DNA from: Erythrobacteraceae bacterium E2-1 Yellow Sea | Lineage (GTDB): Bacteria > Pseudomonadota > Alphaproteobacteria > Sphingomonadales > Sphingomonadaceae | Length of the DNA: 64,000 bases | Direction of reading: 5' to 3' | Assembly (NCBI GenBank): GCA_014983025.1 | Contig: JADCLP010000007.1 | Span: 53,257 to 117,256, forward strand | Part shown: positions 28,723-37,960 of the stretch, piece by piece | Layout of the letters: every line of letters starts with the position of its first letter | Position numbering within the stretch: the first letter of the stretch is position 1 | Notes under the pieces: model-generated | What the model saw: the letters and a program-made list of their open reading frames with translations, nothing else | Database searches by the model: none | Told to the model about the DNA's origin: nothing | Made by a program: the position numbers and the translations under genes

Positions 28723-30276
28723 ATGCAGATCAAGGAAACGACGAACAAGGGCCTCAAGCGCGCCTATCAGATCATCATCACCGCGGGCGATATCGCCAGC
28801 CGGATCGAAGATGAGGTCAAGAAAATTGCGCCGCAAGTGAAGATGCCCGGCTTCCGCCCCGGCAAGGTTCCGGCGAATCTGGTCAAGAAAATGCATGGCG
28901 AACAGCTGCATGCGCAGACCGTGAATGACGTGATCCGCGAATCAGTGGATAAGGTCATCAAGGATAATGAACTGCGCCCGGCCATGCAGCCACGCATAGA
29001 CATGGCCGAAGGCTATGAAGAGGGCAAGGATGCCGAACTGAGCGTGGAACTGGAAGTTCTGCCCAAGATCGAAGCACCTTCGATTGACGGCATGAAGCTG
29101 GAAAAGCTGGTTGTTCCTGTTGCTGATGACAAGGTCGATGAAGCGGTGCAGGGCATTGCCGGCCAGAACAAGAGCTACAAGGATGCCGCCAAGACCAAGA
29201 AGGCGGCCGAAGGCGATCAGCTGATTATCGATTTCGTGGGTCGTGTTGACGGCGTGGAATTCGAAGGCGGCAAGGCCGAAGGCGCAGCTCTGGTGATTGG
29301 TTCGGGCCAGTTCATCCCTGGCTTTGAAGAACAGCTGACGGGTGTAAAGACCGGCGATACAAAGACCATCACCGTAACCTTCCCCGAAGATTACCCGGCT
29401 GAAAACCTGAAGGGCAAGGAAGCCGAATTCGATATCACTGTACAGCAGGTGAAGGTGGAAACCGAAACCAAGGTGGATGATGATTTCGCCAAGTCACTTG
29501 GCCTGGAAGGGCTGGAACAGCTGCAGGGCCTGATCCGTGGCCAGCTTGAACAGCAGACCGCCGGCCTTACCCGCACCCAGATGAAGCGTCAGCTGCTCGA
29601 TCAGCTGGCAGCTGGACATGATTTTGAAGTGCCCGAAGGCATGGTCAATGCCGAATTCGAACAGATCTGGGCGCAATTGCAGCAGGAAGCTGCTCGTGAA
29701 GAAGATCCCAAGGCTGCGATGGAAGAAATCGAAGCTGAAAAGGATGATTACCTCAAGATTGCAGAACGCCGCGTGCGTCTGGGCCTGCTGCTTTCCGAAA
29801 TCGGCCAGGCCAATGGCGTGGAAGTGACCAGCCAGGAAATGTCCATGTTGATCCAGCAGGCTGCACAGCAGTACCGCCCTGAAGATCGCGAACGTTTCAT
29901 CCAGTATGTGCAGCAGGAACCGATGGCTGCTGCCCAGCTGCGTGCACCGCTTTATGAAGACAAGGTGGTCGACTTCCTGTTCGACAAGGCTGAGGTTACC
30001 GAGCGTGAAGTAACGCAGGAAGAACTGGAAGCTGCGATCGAGGCGGAAGAAGGCGCAGAAGCCAAGCCCGCTGCGAAGAAGAAGGCACCAGCCAAGAAAA
30101 AGGCTCCGGCCAAGAAGGCGGATGAGAAGGCTGAAAAGCCTGCCGCCAAGAAAGCCCCGGCCAAGAAAGCACCTGCGAAAAAGGCAGAAGAAAAGCCAGC
30201 GGCTGAAAAGAAGGCCCCGGCCAAGAAGCCGGCAGCCAAGAAAGCCCCAGCCAAGAAGGCTGCGGCGAAGAAGTAA
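28723..30276 (+). CDS. tig: Trigger factor with long lysine/alanine-rich tail
   Basis: The ribosome-associated chaperone has its N-terminal ribosome-binding domain with signature GFRPGKVP (residues 46-53), a central FKBP-type PPIase domain (about 150-245; DFVGRVDGVEFEGGKAEG) and a helical C-terminal arm. At 517 residues it is about 80 longer than E. coli Tig because residues 447-517 form a low-complexity tail of repeated KKAPAKK/KPAAKK units, histone-H1-like and strongly basic. The tail could bind rRNA, DNA or acidic surfaces; this is inference. tig is followed by its own terminator and then by clpP and clpX, the classical order. Confidence 0.95.
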   Translation: MQIKETTNKGLKRAYQIIITAGDIASRIEDEVKKIAPQVKMPGFRPGKVPANLVKKMHGEQLHAQTVNDVIRESVDKVIKDNELRPAMQPRIDMAEGYEEGKDAELSVELEVLPKIEAPSIDGMKLEKLVVPVADDKVDEAVQGIAGQNKSYKDAAKTKKAAEGDQLIIDFVGRVDGVEFEGGKAEGAALVIGSGQFIPGFEEQLTGVKTGDTKTITVTFPEDYPAENLKGKEAEFDITVQQVKVETETKVDDDFAKSLGLEGLEQLQGLIRGQLEQQTAGLTRTQMKRQLLDQLAAGHDFEVPEGMVNAEFEQIWAQLQQEAAREEDPKAAMEEIEAEKDDYLKIAERRVRLGLLLSEIGQANGVEVTSQEMSMLIQQAAQQYRPEDRERFIQYVQQEPMAAAQLRAPLYEDKVVDFLFDKAEVTEREVTQEELEAAIEAEEGAEAKPAAKKKAPAKKKAPAKKADEKAEKPAAKKAPAKKAPAKKAEEKPAAEKKAPAKKPAAKKAPAKKAAAKK

Positions 30277-30301
30277 TTCGCTTCACGCACGGACAATCGA
30301 A

Positions 30302-30340
30302 ACGCCGCCCGGCTTACGCCAGGGCGGCGTTTCTGTTTTA
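30302..30340 (+). terminator. Rho-independent terminator after tig
   Basis: ACGCCGCCC (30302-30310) pairs with GGGCGGCGT (30322-30330) around an 11-base loop, followed by TTCTGTTTTA. It separates tig from clpP. Confidence 0.85.
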
Positions 30341-30454
30341 AGTGCGCGCGTCACGAGTTTTGACAATAAGCGCATCTGCGAGGGTTAATGCACTTGAACA
30401 TCGCGCCACTTGGCCCGACATAGGCGGTCAAAGCTTTTAACTAAGGACCAATTG

Positions 30455-31159
30455 ATGATCGACCTGTTCGGCAATTCCGGCGAAACTTTCGGGGCGCAAG
30501 GCCAGTTCACGCGTGACCCTGTGACGGGCGCGCTGGTGCCCGTGGTGGTGGAACAGACCAGCCGTGGCGAACGCAGCTTCGACATTTTCAGCCGCCTTTT
30601 GCGCGAACGCATTGTTTTCGTCACCGGCCAGGTGGAAGACAATATGGCATCGCTGATCGTGGCCCAGCTGTTGTTTCTGGAAAGTGAAAATCCGTCAAAG
30701 CCGATCAGCATGTATATCAATTCGCCCGGTGGCGTGGTGACAGCCGGCATGGCGATCCATGACACCATGCAATATATCAAGCCGCGCGTGTCCACCGTCT
30801 GCATCGGGCAGGCCGCATCGATGGGCAGCTTCCTGCTGGCAGCGGGTGAGCCGGGTATGCGGATTGCACTGCCCAATGCGCGGATCATGATCCACCAGCC
30901 TTCGGGCGGTGCGCGCGGCATGGCATCTGATATCGAAATCCAGGCAAAGGAAATCCTGCGCATCAAGGCACGGATGAACGATCTCTACGTCAAATATACC
31001 GGCCAGAAACTGGACGATATCGAAAAGGCGATGGATCGTGATACCTTTCTGGAAGCGGATGAGGCGATGAAATTCGGCCTGGTGGACAAGGTGTTTGAAA
31101 CCCGGCCGGAAGGCGATTCGGGTGACGATGCCGAGGGATCAGGTGGCGCGCCTGAATAA
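30455..31159 (+). CDS. clpP: ATP-dependent Clp protease proteolytic subunit
   Basis: The 234-residue serine protease shows the nucleophile in [11 protein letters not shown] (Ser122) and the histidine in [13 protein letters not shown] (His147), with the oxyanion strand [12 protein letters not shown]. ClpP tetradecamers degrade proteins fed by ClpX or ClpA. Start ATG 30455 with AAGGA in front is chosen; the frame is open 45 bases further but gives no family sequence. A short acidic C-terminal extension ([16 protein letters not shown]) is present. Confidence 0.96.
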   Translation: MIDLFGNSGETFGAQGQFTRDPVTGALVPVVVEQTSRGERSFDIFSRLLRERIVFVTGQVEDNMASLIVAQLLFLESENPSKPISMYINSPGGVVTAGMAIHDTMQYIKPRVSTVCIGQAASMGSFLLAAGEPGMRIALPNARIMIHQPSGGARGMASDIEIQAKEILRIKARMNDLYVKYTGQKLDDIEKAMDRDTFLEADEAMKFGLVDKVFETRPEGDSGDDAEGSGGAPE

Positions 31160-31168
31160 TCATTATCC

Positions 31169-31206
31169 CCATGGCTGCCCCACAAAGGGACAAAGCCATG
31201 GTTTTT
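31169..31206 (+). terminator. Rho-independent terminator after clpP
   Basis: CCATGGCT (31169-31176) pairs with AGCCATGG (31194-31201), immediately followed by TTTTT (31202-31206). clpX, 134 bases on, should therefore have its own promoter as well. Confidence 0.85.
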
Positions 31207-31339
31207 CAGCATATTGGCATGATTTTGGCGATTCACATTCGCGAAAATACGACAGCTATATGTTGATTCGTAAACTTCCCGAGATAGAGTCGGGCGATTC
31301 CCGTCAGCGTCACAGGCGCGGGGTTGGAAAGCTTAAGGT

Positions 31340-32611
31340 ATGACGAAATTGAGCGGATCTGATAGCAAGAGTACCCTTTATTGCAGCTTCTGCGGGAAGT
31401 CGCAGCATGAGGTGCGCAAGCTTATTGCCGGGCCAACCGTGTTCATCTGCGATGAATGCGTTGAACTGTGCAATGACATCATCCGTGAAGAATCGAAGGC
31501 TGGCCTTGCCGGGCGCAAGGAAGGTGAAGTCCCCACGCCCAAGGATATCTTCGAAACGCTGAATGATTATGTGATCGGGCAGGATCGCGCCAAGCGGGTG
31601 CTCTCTGTCGCGGTCCACAATCACTACAAGCGGTTGAAGCACAGCGGTAAGGGCAATGATGTTGAACTGGCGAAGTCCAACATCCTGCTGGTTGGCCCCA
31701 CGGGTTCAGGCAAGACGCTGCTGGCACAGACGCTGGCGCGCACATTCGATGTGCCTTTCACCATGGCGGATGCCACCACGTTGACCGAGGCGGGCTATGT
31801 GGGTGAAGACGTTGAAAACATCATCCTGAAACTGCTGCAGGCCAGCGACTATAATGTCGAAAAGGCGCAACACGGCATCGTCTATATTGACGAGATCGAC
31901 AAGATCACGCGCAAGGCGGAAAACCCCTCCATCACGCGTGACGTTTCGGGTGAAGGCGTGCAGCAGGCGCTGCTTAAACTGATGGAAGGCACCACGGCCT
32001 CAGTTCCCCCGCAGGGTGGGCGCAAGCATCCGCAGCAGGAATTCCTGCAGGTGGACACCACCAATATCCTGTTCATCTGTGGCGGTGCTTTCGCTGGTCT
32101 GGACAAGATTATTGCTGACCGTCTGCAGAAGCGGTCCATCGGCTTTGGCGCGCATGTCGCCGATCCGGATAAGCGCCGTATTGGTGAACTGCTGGAAAAG
32201 AGCGAGCCGGAAGATCTGCTGAAATTCGGCCTGATCCCCGAATTCGTCGGTCGTCTGCCGGTGATCGCCACGCTGCATGATCTGGATGTCGATGCGCTGA
32301 TCACCATCCTGAAGGAACCGAAGAACGCGCTGGTCAAACAGTATCACAAGCTGTTCGATCTGGAGAATGTGGAACTGACCTTCACCGATGATGCGCTGAA
32401 GGCGATTGCCGAACGCGCGATCAAGCGCAAGACGGGCGCACGCGGCCTGCGGTCCATTGTCGAAGGCATATTGCTCGATACCATGTTCGACCTGCCCGAT
32501 ATGGAAGGCGTGACCGAAATCGTGGTGGATGCCGATGTGGTGGCGGGCAAGAAAGACCCGGTCCGAGTCCATGGCGGCAAGAAGGACGACGAAAAGGAAG
32601 AAGCGGCCTGA
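31340..32611 (+). CDS. clpX: ATP-dependent Clp protease ATP-binding subunit ClpX
   Basis: The 423-residue AAA+ unfoldase has the N-terminal zinc-binding domain (CSFCGKSQ and CDECVELC), Walker [12 protein letters not shown], Walker [11 protein letters not shown], the pore loop GYVGEDVE and the arginine sensor segment [10 protein letters not shown]. It unfolds substrates and feeds them to ClpP; in alphaproteobacteria ClpXP drives cell-cycle proteolysis. Starts at ATG 31340 (MTKLSGSD). A GC-rich hairpin without U-tract follows at 32635-32652. Confidence 0.97.
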   Translation: MTKLSGSDSKSTLYCSFCGKSQHEVRKLIAGPTVFICDECVELCNDIIREESKAGLAGRKEGEVPTPKDIFETLNDYVIGQDRAKRVLSVAVHNHYKRLKHSGKGNDVELAKSNILLVGPTGSGKTLLAQTLARTFDVPFTMADATTLTEAGYVGEDVENIILKLLQASDYNVEKAQHGIVYIDEIDKITRKAENPSITRDVSGEGVQQALLKLMEGTTASVPPQGGRKHPQQEFLQVDTTNILFICGGAFAGLDKIIADRLQKRSIGFGAHVADPDKRRIGELLEKSEPEDLLKFGLIPEFVGRLPVIATLHDLDVDALITILKEPKNALVKQYHKLFDLENVELTFTDDALKAIAERAIKRKTGARGLRSIVEGILLDTMFDLPDMEGVTEIVVDADVVAGKKDPVRVHGGKKDDEKEEAA

Positions 32612-32744
32612 TTTTTTGGGCTTCAAGCGCCAGCGCGGGCCGTCCGGCCCGCTAGGCTTCCGCGGCATAAGCTCGGGCGGCCACTCGGCCTTTGTGCAGT
32701 AATTGGTTCAGAAAAGTGAGAGTGGACTAGCGCGTTGGAGGGGA

Positions 32745-33248
32745 ATGCGGCATCGTTTCGAGATGAGCGAAGGAGAAGTCAGACCTCACACTGCTGATCG
32801 AGATGCCGTGATCCAACTACTCAATGAGGAAGCCGACATTCGTCTCACGACCATGATCGGTTTTGGTTACATTGAGCGATACCTCGGCGAATTGATCCGC
32901 AATCACTTGGGTGAAATCCCAGCTAGCGCGAAAGACTACCTTCTAAAGAGATCGATAAAGCACCTCAGTGATCGGATAGAATTTGCTCACAAGCTAGGTG
33001 CGCTTGAAAAAGGCGTCGCACACAATTTAGTGATCTTCAGTCAAATAAGGCACCGGTTTGCCCACCACGTCCAGGCAGTTGATTGCACTGATCCAGAAAT
33101 CGCGCGGCTGATCGAAAAATTGCATCTTGTTAAACAAGCACTTCGTGAAGCGAGCGCCGAGGATGTATCAGCAGAGAATAGGTTGCGCCTGATGATACTA
33201 GTTAGCGTTCTAAAGCTACATGACCTCATAGAGTCGCCCTACGGTTAG
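32745..33248 (+). CDS. Orphan MltR/HEPN-like protein of unknown function
   Basis: The 167-residue helical protein is less GC-rich than its neighbours and stands alone between clpX and a cytochrome gene. Around residues 70-110 (KRSIKHLSDRIEFAHKLGAL then IFSQIRHRFAHH) it resembles the MltR/DUF4145-like group, where an RxxxAH or RhRFAH-like segment follows a 'size-of-shared-helix' motif; the RxxxxH arrangement also recalls HEPN RNases. Several starts are possible (TTG 32703, ATG 32745, ATG 32763); ATG 32745 directly behind GGAGGGGA is taken. Function is unknown; composition suggests recent arrival. Confidence 0.6.
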   Translation: MRHRFEMSEGEVRPHTADRDAVIQLLNEEADIRLTTMIGFGYIERYLGELIRNHLGEIPASAKDYLLKRSIKHLSDRIEFAHKLGALEKGVAHNLVIFSQIRHRFAHHVQAVDCTDPEIARLIEKLHLVKQALREASAEDVSAENRLRLMILVSVLKLHDLIESPYG

Positions 33249-33373
33249 CTTGTATTCTATTCCTCTTCACTGTGCAGTCATGCAAATCGGCTGACGCAGC
33301 TGAACCTTTATGTCTGTTATCTGACATACTCTCGCTCGATCTAATCGTCCGCAATTGGGTCAAAATCTGCCTC

Positions 33374-33712
33374 TCAATCCTGCTCCTTCAGGGTTTCGAG
33401 ATAGGCGAGCAGATTGGCGATATCCTTATCTTCGAAAACGAAGACCGGCATTTCCATCGTGTGGCCAATCTGGACGCCGCGTTCGAACGATCCTTCCACC
33501 ATCCATTCGGGCAGGCGGCGGACCGCCTGGCGCATGCTTGGCGCGTGCGGGTTGGGTGAGGCACCATCTTCCAGCGCGTGGCAGGTGCCGCAGTTTGCCT
33601 GAGCAAAGGCACGGCCTTGGGCTTCGCTTTCCGAAAGGGTATTCGCATCGTGACTGGTCGCGCAGGCTGCGAGAGCGAGCGGAGTTGTGAGGGTGAGCAG
33701 GCGCTTGAGCAC
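33374..33712 (-). CDS. Class I c-type cytochrome, predicted lipoprotein
   Basis: The 112-residue protein starts at GTG 33712 with AAGGAG eight bases upstream. It has a signal with lipobox-like ALAAC (residues 12-16), one heme site CGTCH and a methionine-containing HTMEMPVF segment likely to give the axial ligand, ending IANLLAYLETLKEQD as in small cytochromes c. It would carry electrons at the periplasmic face of the inner membrane. It follows the GFA-family gene at 57 bases on the same strand. The redox partner is not evident. Confidence 0.8.
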   Translation of the reverse strand: MLKRLLTLTTPLALAACATSHDANTLSESEAQGRAFAQANCGTCHALEDGASPNPHAPSMRQAVRRLPEWMVEGSFERGVQIGHTMEMPVFVFEDKDIANLLAYLETLKEQD

Positions 33713-33769
33713 GAAATAATCTCCTTTACAGCCAGAATAGCGCAGCGGGTCACGCAGGTACAAGCATAC

Positions 33770-34255
33770 CTATCCCTTGGCTTTTGTTGCCAGTGCCAGC
33801 AGACGTTCCTGCCGGTCTTGCGGCAGCACTTCGCGGAAGTCGTAATATTGGTCAAAATGCGGGATGCCATCGGGCAGGGCGACCCAGGGCATCTTGTCCT
33901 GCAGCCAGATCACCGCATCGGGCGTGATCGATCCGGGATCGTCCAGCGTGCCCGCGCGCAACCCCAATCCGTGGCGGCCCAGCCGCGGATAATGGCTCCA
34001 CAGCGCGGTGTGGCAGGCACTGCACCGCACGATCACATGCGGCCCGCCGCTGCCCGCGACAAATTGATCCTCTGACAGGTCACCGTTCAGCACTTCGATC
34101 CGCTCGCTTTCATAGAAAGCATTGACCACGCTGGTTGACCCGGTCTGCTGCTGGCACTGGCGGCAATGGCAATTGTTGACGAAGATCGGTTCGCCAGTGA
34201 CGCGATACTTTGTCGCTCCACAGCCGCAGCCCCCCTCTCTTATCGCCTCGCTCAT
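33770..34255 (-). CDS. GFA-family protein (glutathione-dependent formaldehyde-activating enzyme fold)
   Basis: The 161-residue protein has the family zinc sites: EGGCGCGATKYRV near residue 9, NNCHCRQCQQQTGS near 28 and RCSACHTALW near 77. True Gfa adds formaldehyde to glutathione, but most members, called GFA or CENP-V-like, have no tested function. It overlaps the upstream CDF transporter gene as ATGA, so the two are translated together, which makes a metal link as likely as a formaldehyde link. Confidence 0.8.
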   Translation of the reverse strand: MSEAIREGGCGCGATKYRVTGEPIFVNNCHCRQCQQQTGSTSVVNAFYESERIEVLNGDLSEDQFVAGSGGPHVIVRCSACHTALWSHYPRLGRHGLGLRAGTLDDPGSITPDAVIWLQDKMPWVALPDGIPHFDQYYDFREVLPQDRQERLLALATKAKG

Positions 34256-35211
34256 GGTGTTTCCCCCGCTCCTCCGCAGCAGCCCGCCAGCCGCGTACTG
34301 GCAATCTGCACAGTGATGTGTGCGATGCCAAATTCATGCTCCAGCCCGTGCGCCAATTGCTCCAGAAATGCGTCACCCGGATGGCCGCCGGGTATCACCA
34401 GATGCGCGGTTAACGCAGTTTCTGTGGTGGACATGGGCCAGATGTGCAGGTCATGCACTGATACCACGCCGGGGCGGGTGGCAAGGTGGGTGCGCACTGC
34501 CTGCTCGTCTATTCCATCGGGCACGGCATTCAGGCTCATCTTGATGCTTTCTCTCGCCAAGCCCCATGTGCCCCAGGCTATCACCGCCACGATCACCAGG
34601 CTGGTGACGGGATCGATCCACAATTGCCCCGTCCACATGATGGCCAGGCCGGCCAAGACCACGCCTGCCGAAACCAGCGCATCGGCCGCCATATGCAGGA
34701 AGGCACCGCGAATGTTGATGTCATGGTGCCGCCCGCGCAGGAACAGCAGCGCGGTGCCTGTGTTGATGGCGATACCGATCCCGGCAATCACGACCATCGT
34801 CATTCCTTCAACCTGCGAAGGGGTAACCATGCGGTGCAAAGTTTCGAACAGGATCGCGCCGATGGTGACTGCCAGCAGCATGGCATTGGCAAAGGCGGCC
34901 AGGATGGTGGAGCTTTTATAGCCATAGGTGAAACGGCCACTGGGCGGGCGTTTGGCCGCGACACTGGCCGCCCATGCCAGCAGCAGGGCCAACACGTCTG
35001 ACAGATTGTGCCCGGCATCGGCGATCAGCGCCATAGATCCGGACAGCACGCCATAAACCGCCTCGACCACCACGAATGCCGTGTTGAGCACAATGCCAAT
35101 GGCAAAGGCGCGCCCAAAATCGACCGGGGCATGGCTGTGGCTGTGTGCATGCGAATGGCCATGGTCGTTACCATGTGCATGAACGTGGCTATGGTGGTGA
35201 GTGCCGCCCAT
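34252..35211 (-). CDS. Cation diffusion facilitator (zinc/cobalt efflux) transporter
   Basis: The 319-residue protein has a histidine-rich cytoplasmic N-terminus (about 12 His in the first 30 residues, metal sensing or buffering), six membrane helices with the metal-site pattern ADAGHNLSDVLAL in helix II and AADALVSAG in helix V (HxxxD and DxxxD types), and a C-terminal ferredoxin-like domain including VHDLHIWPMS. It exports zinc or related metals in exchange for protons, as CzcD does. ATG 35211 is taken rather than the TTG at 35223. It lies just behind mtgA and overlaps the GFA gene. Confidence 0.9.
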   Translation of the reverse strand: MGGTHHHSHVHAHGNDHGHSHAHSHSHAPVDFGRAFAIGIVLNTAFVVVEAVYGVLSGSMALIADAGHNLSDVLALLLAWAASVAAKRPPSGRFTYGYKSSTILAAFANAMLLAVTIGAILFETLHRMVTPSQVEGMTMVVIAGIGIAINTGTALLFLRGRHHDINIRGAFLHMAADALVSAGVVLAGLAIMWTGQLWIDPVTSLVIVAVIAWGTWGLARESIKMSLNAVPDGIDEQAVRTHLATRPGVVSVHDLHIWPMSTTETALTAHLVIPGGHPGDAFLEQLAHGLEHEFGIAHITVQIASTRLAGCCGGAGETP

Positions 35212-35219
35212 TATCTGTC

Positions 35220-35888
35220 TCAATAGACGCAGGAATCGAGCCCGTCACCTCTCACAACACGCATCCGCCGCTGGATGGTGTATCCATGCCGCGCCAGCCA
35301 GCCGCCCGGGTTCTTGACAGACCGCTTCTTGGGCAGGGGCAGGGCGGCGGCCATGCGGGCGGCCTCGCTCTGGCTCAACCGCGCGGCGGAATGGTTGAAA
35401 TAACGCTGCGCACCTGCCTCAGCGCCATAGGTGCCGATGCCGGTTTCCGCGACGTTGAGGTAGACTTCCATAATCCGGCGCTTGCCCCAGATATTCTCGA
35501 TCAGGAAGGTGAACCACGCCTCCAGCCCTTTGCGGAAATATCCACCGCCCTGCCACAGAAACACATTCTTGGCGGTTTGCTGGCTGATAGTGGAACCGCC
35601 GCGGATGCGCCCGCCTTGCGCATTTTGTGCCGCCGCTTTGGCAATCGCCTCTGCGTCAAAGCCATTGTGGGTGCAGAATTTGCCGTCCTCTGCCGCGATC
35701 ACCGCGCTCACCAGATTGCGATCAATGTTGCTGAGCGATTCCCAATCCTTGGTAATGCCATTGCTGTCCATCAGCATGGTGGCGGTAACAGGTACAGGCA
35801 CAAATTTGAACAGCAGCACCAGCGCCAGGCTGATGCCCACGAACCACAGGATAAATTTGGCGGTAAAGCGGGCGATGGCGCGGATCAT
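35220..35888 (-). CDS. mtgA: Monofunctional peptidoglycan glycosyltransferase
   Basis: The 222-residue protein has one N-terminal membrane anchor (residues 10-31) and a GT51 domain with the catalytic AEDGKFCTHNGFD (first glutamate), RGGSTISQQTAKNVF, and RRIMEVYLNVAETG containing the second glutamate. It polymerises lipid II into glycan strands without a transpeptidase domain. It starts at ATG 35888 and its stop lies 9 bases before the CDF gene start codon, so the three genes mtgA-CDF-GFA probably share a message. Confidence 0.94.
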   Translation of the reverse strand: MIRAIARFTAKFILWFVGISLALVLLFKFVPVPVTATMLMDSNGITKDWESLSNIDRNLVSAVIAAEDGKFCTHNGFDAEAIAKAAAQNAQGGRIRGGSTISQQTAKNVFLWQGGGYFRKGLEAWFTFLIENIWGKRRIMEVYLNVAETGIGTYGAEAGAQRYFNHSAARLSQSEAARMAAALPLPKKRSVKNPGGWLARHGYTIQRRMRVVRGDGLDSCVY

Positions 35889-35914
35889 GTTTTGCCGTTA
35901 GCTTTCAATCGGGC

Positions 35915-35956
35915 AAAAGAAAATCCTCCCGCTTCTTATCGAAGGGGAGGATTTTC
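35915..35956 (-). terminator. Rho-independent terminator after rpoH
   Basis: GAAAATCCTCCC (35919-35930) pairs with GGGAGGATTTTC (35945-35956). Read on the minus strand the stem ends in GGATTTTCTTTTGCC, giving the U-tract for rpoH transcripts; it lies 20 bases behind the rpoH stop and also shields mtgA. Confidence 0.88.
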
Positions 35957-35976
35957 AAAATTCTAGGCCAAATGAA

Positions 35977-36882
35977 TCACGCCACGCCCGGCAGCAACCT
36001 TTCGCCCACGATCCGCTGCATTGCCTTTTGCAGCTTTTCAAAGGCGCGCACTTCGATCTGACGGATGCGTTCGCGCGATACGTCATAGACCTGCGAAAGC
36101 TCTTCCAGCGTCTGCGGATTATCGGTCAGGCGCCGCTCGGTCAGGATGTGTTTTTCCCGATCGTTCAGGCTTTCCATAGCTTCTGCCAGCATTTCATGGC
36201 GTACGTCGGCCTCTTCAGCCTCTGCCACCATTTCATCCTGCAACGGGCGATCATCGGTCAGCCAGTCCTGCCATTCGCCAGAGCCATCTTCACCATTGCG
36301 CATGGGGGTGTTGAGCGAACCATCGCCCCCCATCATCATGCGGCGGTTCATATTGATGACTTCCTGCTCCGGCACGCCCAGATCGGTGGCGATCTTGGTC
36401 ACGTCTTCGGGGCTGAGATCCGTGTCTTCATAGGCTTCCAGCTGCTTTTTCATCCGGCGCAGGTTGAAGAACAGCTTCTTCTGCGCGGCGGTGGTGCCCA
36501 TCTTCACCAGGCTCCAGCTGCGCAGAATGAATTCCTGCATGCTGGCCTTGATCCACCACATGGCATAGGTCGCAAGGCGGAAACCGCGATCGGGTTCGAA
36601 TTTCTTGACGCCCTGCATCAGGCCCACATTCCCTTCGGAAATGAGGTCGCTAACGGGCAGGCCATATCCGCGATAACCCATGGCGATCTTCGCCACGAGC
36701 CGCAGATGGCTGGTCACCAGTTGCGCTGCTGCTTCGGGGTCTTCATGTTCCTGATAACGTTTGGCGAGCATATATTCCTGCTCAGCCGTCAGCACCGGGA
36801 ACTTCTTGATCTCAGCCAGATAGCGGTTGAGGCTCTGCTCACCACCCAGGGCCGGGACCGACATATTCTTTGGTTTGCTCAC
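35977..36882 (-). CDS. rpoH: RNA polymerase heat-shock sigma factor RpoH
   Basis: The 301-residue sigma factor has region 2 with SDLISEGNVGLMQGVKKFEP and TYAMWWIKASMQEFIL, the RpoH-specific box QKKLFFNLRR, and region 4 ending in the helix-turn-helix YDVSRERIRQIEVRAFEKL. It directs transcription of heat-shock genes such as those of Clp proteases and chaperones. The frame begins with a GTG at 36882 behind AGGGAAG; ATG at 36864 is the alternative start. It is a single gene with its own terminator. Confidence 0.95.
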   Translation of the reverse strand: MSKPKNMSVPALGGEQSLNRYLAEIKKFPVLTAEQEYMLAKRYQEHEDPEAAAQLVTSHLRLVAKIAMGYRGYGLPVSDLISEGNVGLMQGVKKFEPDRGFRLATYAMWWIKASMQEFILRSWSLVKMGTTAAQKKLFFNLRRMKKQLEAYEDTDLSPEDVTKIATDLGVPEQEVINMNRRMMMGGDGSLNTPMRNGEDGSGEWQDWLTDDRPLQDEMVAEAEEADVRHEMLAEAMESLNDREKHILTERRLTDNPQTLEELSQVYDVSRERIRQIEVRAFEKLQKAMQRIVGERLLPGVA

Positions 36883-37006
36883 TACTTCCCTAACCTTTCT
36901 TGCGTCGACCTGCCGGTGGCGGACCTTTCATAAAGCATCCGTCTGTGCAGGCCACACGGTTACATATACGCACTTTTTTCGCGCTTTGCAGCGCATTTCA
37001 TCGATT

Positions 37007-37951
37007 TTAGTGACCGCATTCGTCGATCAATTCCCGCATGTCTGCAGGCAGCTGTGATGTGAATTCCAGCCATTTCCCGCTGATGGGGTGGGCGAATCCC
37101 AGGCTGGCGGCGTGCAATGCCTGCCTTGCGAAGCCCAAGTCTTTGAGAATAGGGCGTAATTGTGAAGGTGTGCGGCCATAAAGCGGGTCCCCTAATAACG
37201 GATGGCCGATTGACGCACAGTGAACGCGCACCTGGTGGGTTCTGCCGGTTTCAAGGCGGCATTGGATCAGGGCACAAGATTTGAGCAATTCCAGCACCTT
37301 GTAATGGGTCACCGCATGTTTGCCGCGCGATGATTTTTCATCGAGCAGTGCCATTTTCTTGCGATTCGCATCGCTGCGCCCGATTCGCCCGGTGATGGTA
37401 CCGCTTTGCGGGCGCGGCTGGCCGGCGCAAACGGCCAGATATCGCCGTTCAATCGAATGATCCTTGAACTGTCTGGCCAGCCCTTCATGCGCTGCATCGC
37501 TTTTGGCGACGACCAGCAGGCCGGACGTATCCTTGTCTATCCGGTGGACGATGCCGGGGCGCGCCACCCCGCCAATGCCTGACAATTGCCCCCGGCAATG
37601 GTGTAACAGCGCATTGACCAGCGTGCCATCGGGATTACCGGCTGCAGGGTGGACCACCATGCCAGCAGGCTTGTCCACCACCACAAGATGCGCATCCTCA
37701 TAAACAATTACGAGCGGGATGTCCTGCGGCCGTGCTGCAGGCTCTGTGGCAGGAGGCAGGGTGATGGTGAAACTGGTGCCAGCTGCAACCTTGACCTTGG
37801 CACTGGTGATCACGGCATCATCCACCGTGACCTGGCCATCTGCGATCAATGCCTGAATTCTTGCCCGTGACAGATCGCAGGCATCAGCCAGCGCCTTGTC
37901 CAGGCGGGCTGAGTTGGCGATTGTGCCGGTGATGAGTTGGTTGCTTGTCAC
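37007..37951 (-). CDS. rluD: 23S rRNA pseudouridine synthase, RluD type
   Basis: The 314-residue protein has an N-terminal S4 RNA-binding domain (RLDKALADACDLSRARIQALIADGQV region) and the RluA-family catalytic domain with HRIDKDTSGLLVVAK carrying the catalytic aspartate, VHPAAGNPDGTLVNALLHH and RTHQVRVH. RluD modifies U1911, U1915 and U1917 in helix 69. Three starts are possible; GTG 37951 (MTSNQLITG) is chosen because upstream sequence belongs to a palindromic repeat element, which spuriously extends the frame to 38062. ATG 37966 is the alternative. Confidence 0.9.
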   Translation of the reverse strand: MTSNQLITGTIANSARLDKALADACDLSRARIQALIADGQVTVDDAVITSAKVKVAAGTSFTITLPPATEPAARPQDIPLVIVYEDAHLVVVDKPAGMVVHPAAGNPDGTLVNALLHHCRGQLSGIGGVARPGIVHRIDKDTSGLLVVAKSDAAHEGLARQFKDHSIERRYLAVCAGQPRPQSGTITGRIGRSDANRKKMALLDEKSSRGKHAVTHYKVLELLKSCALIQCRLETGRTHQVRVHCASIGHPLLGDPLYGRTPSQLRPILKDLGFARQALHAASLGFAHPISGKWLEFTSQLPADMRELIDECGH

Positions 37952-37960
37952 GATTTTTCT

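Noticed and set aside
32635..32652. GCGGGCC/GGCCCGC hairpin after clpX as terminator.
   Set aside because: No U-tract follows, so it cannot be called an intrinsic terminator with confidence.
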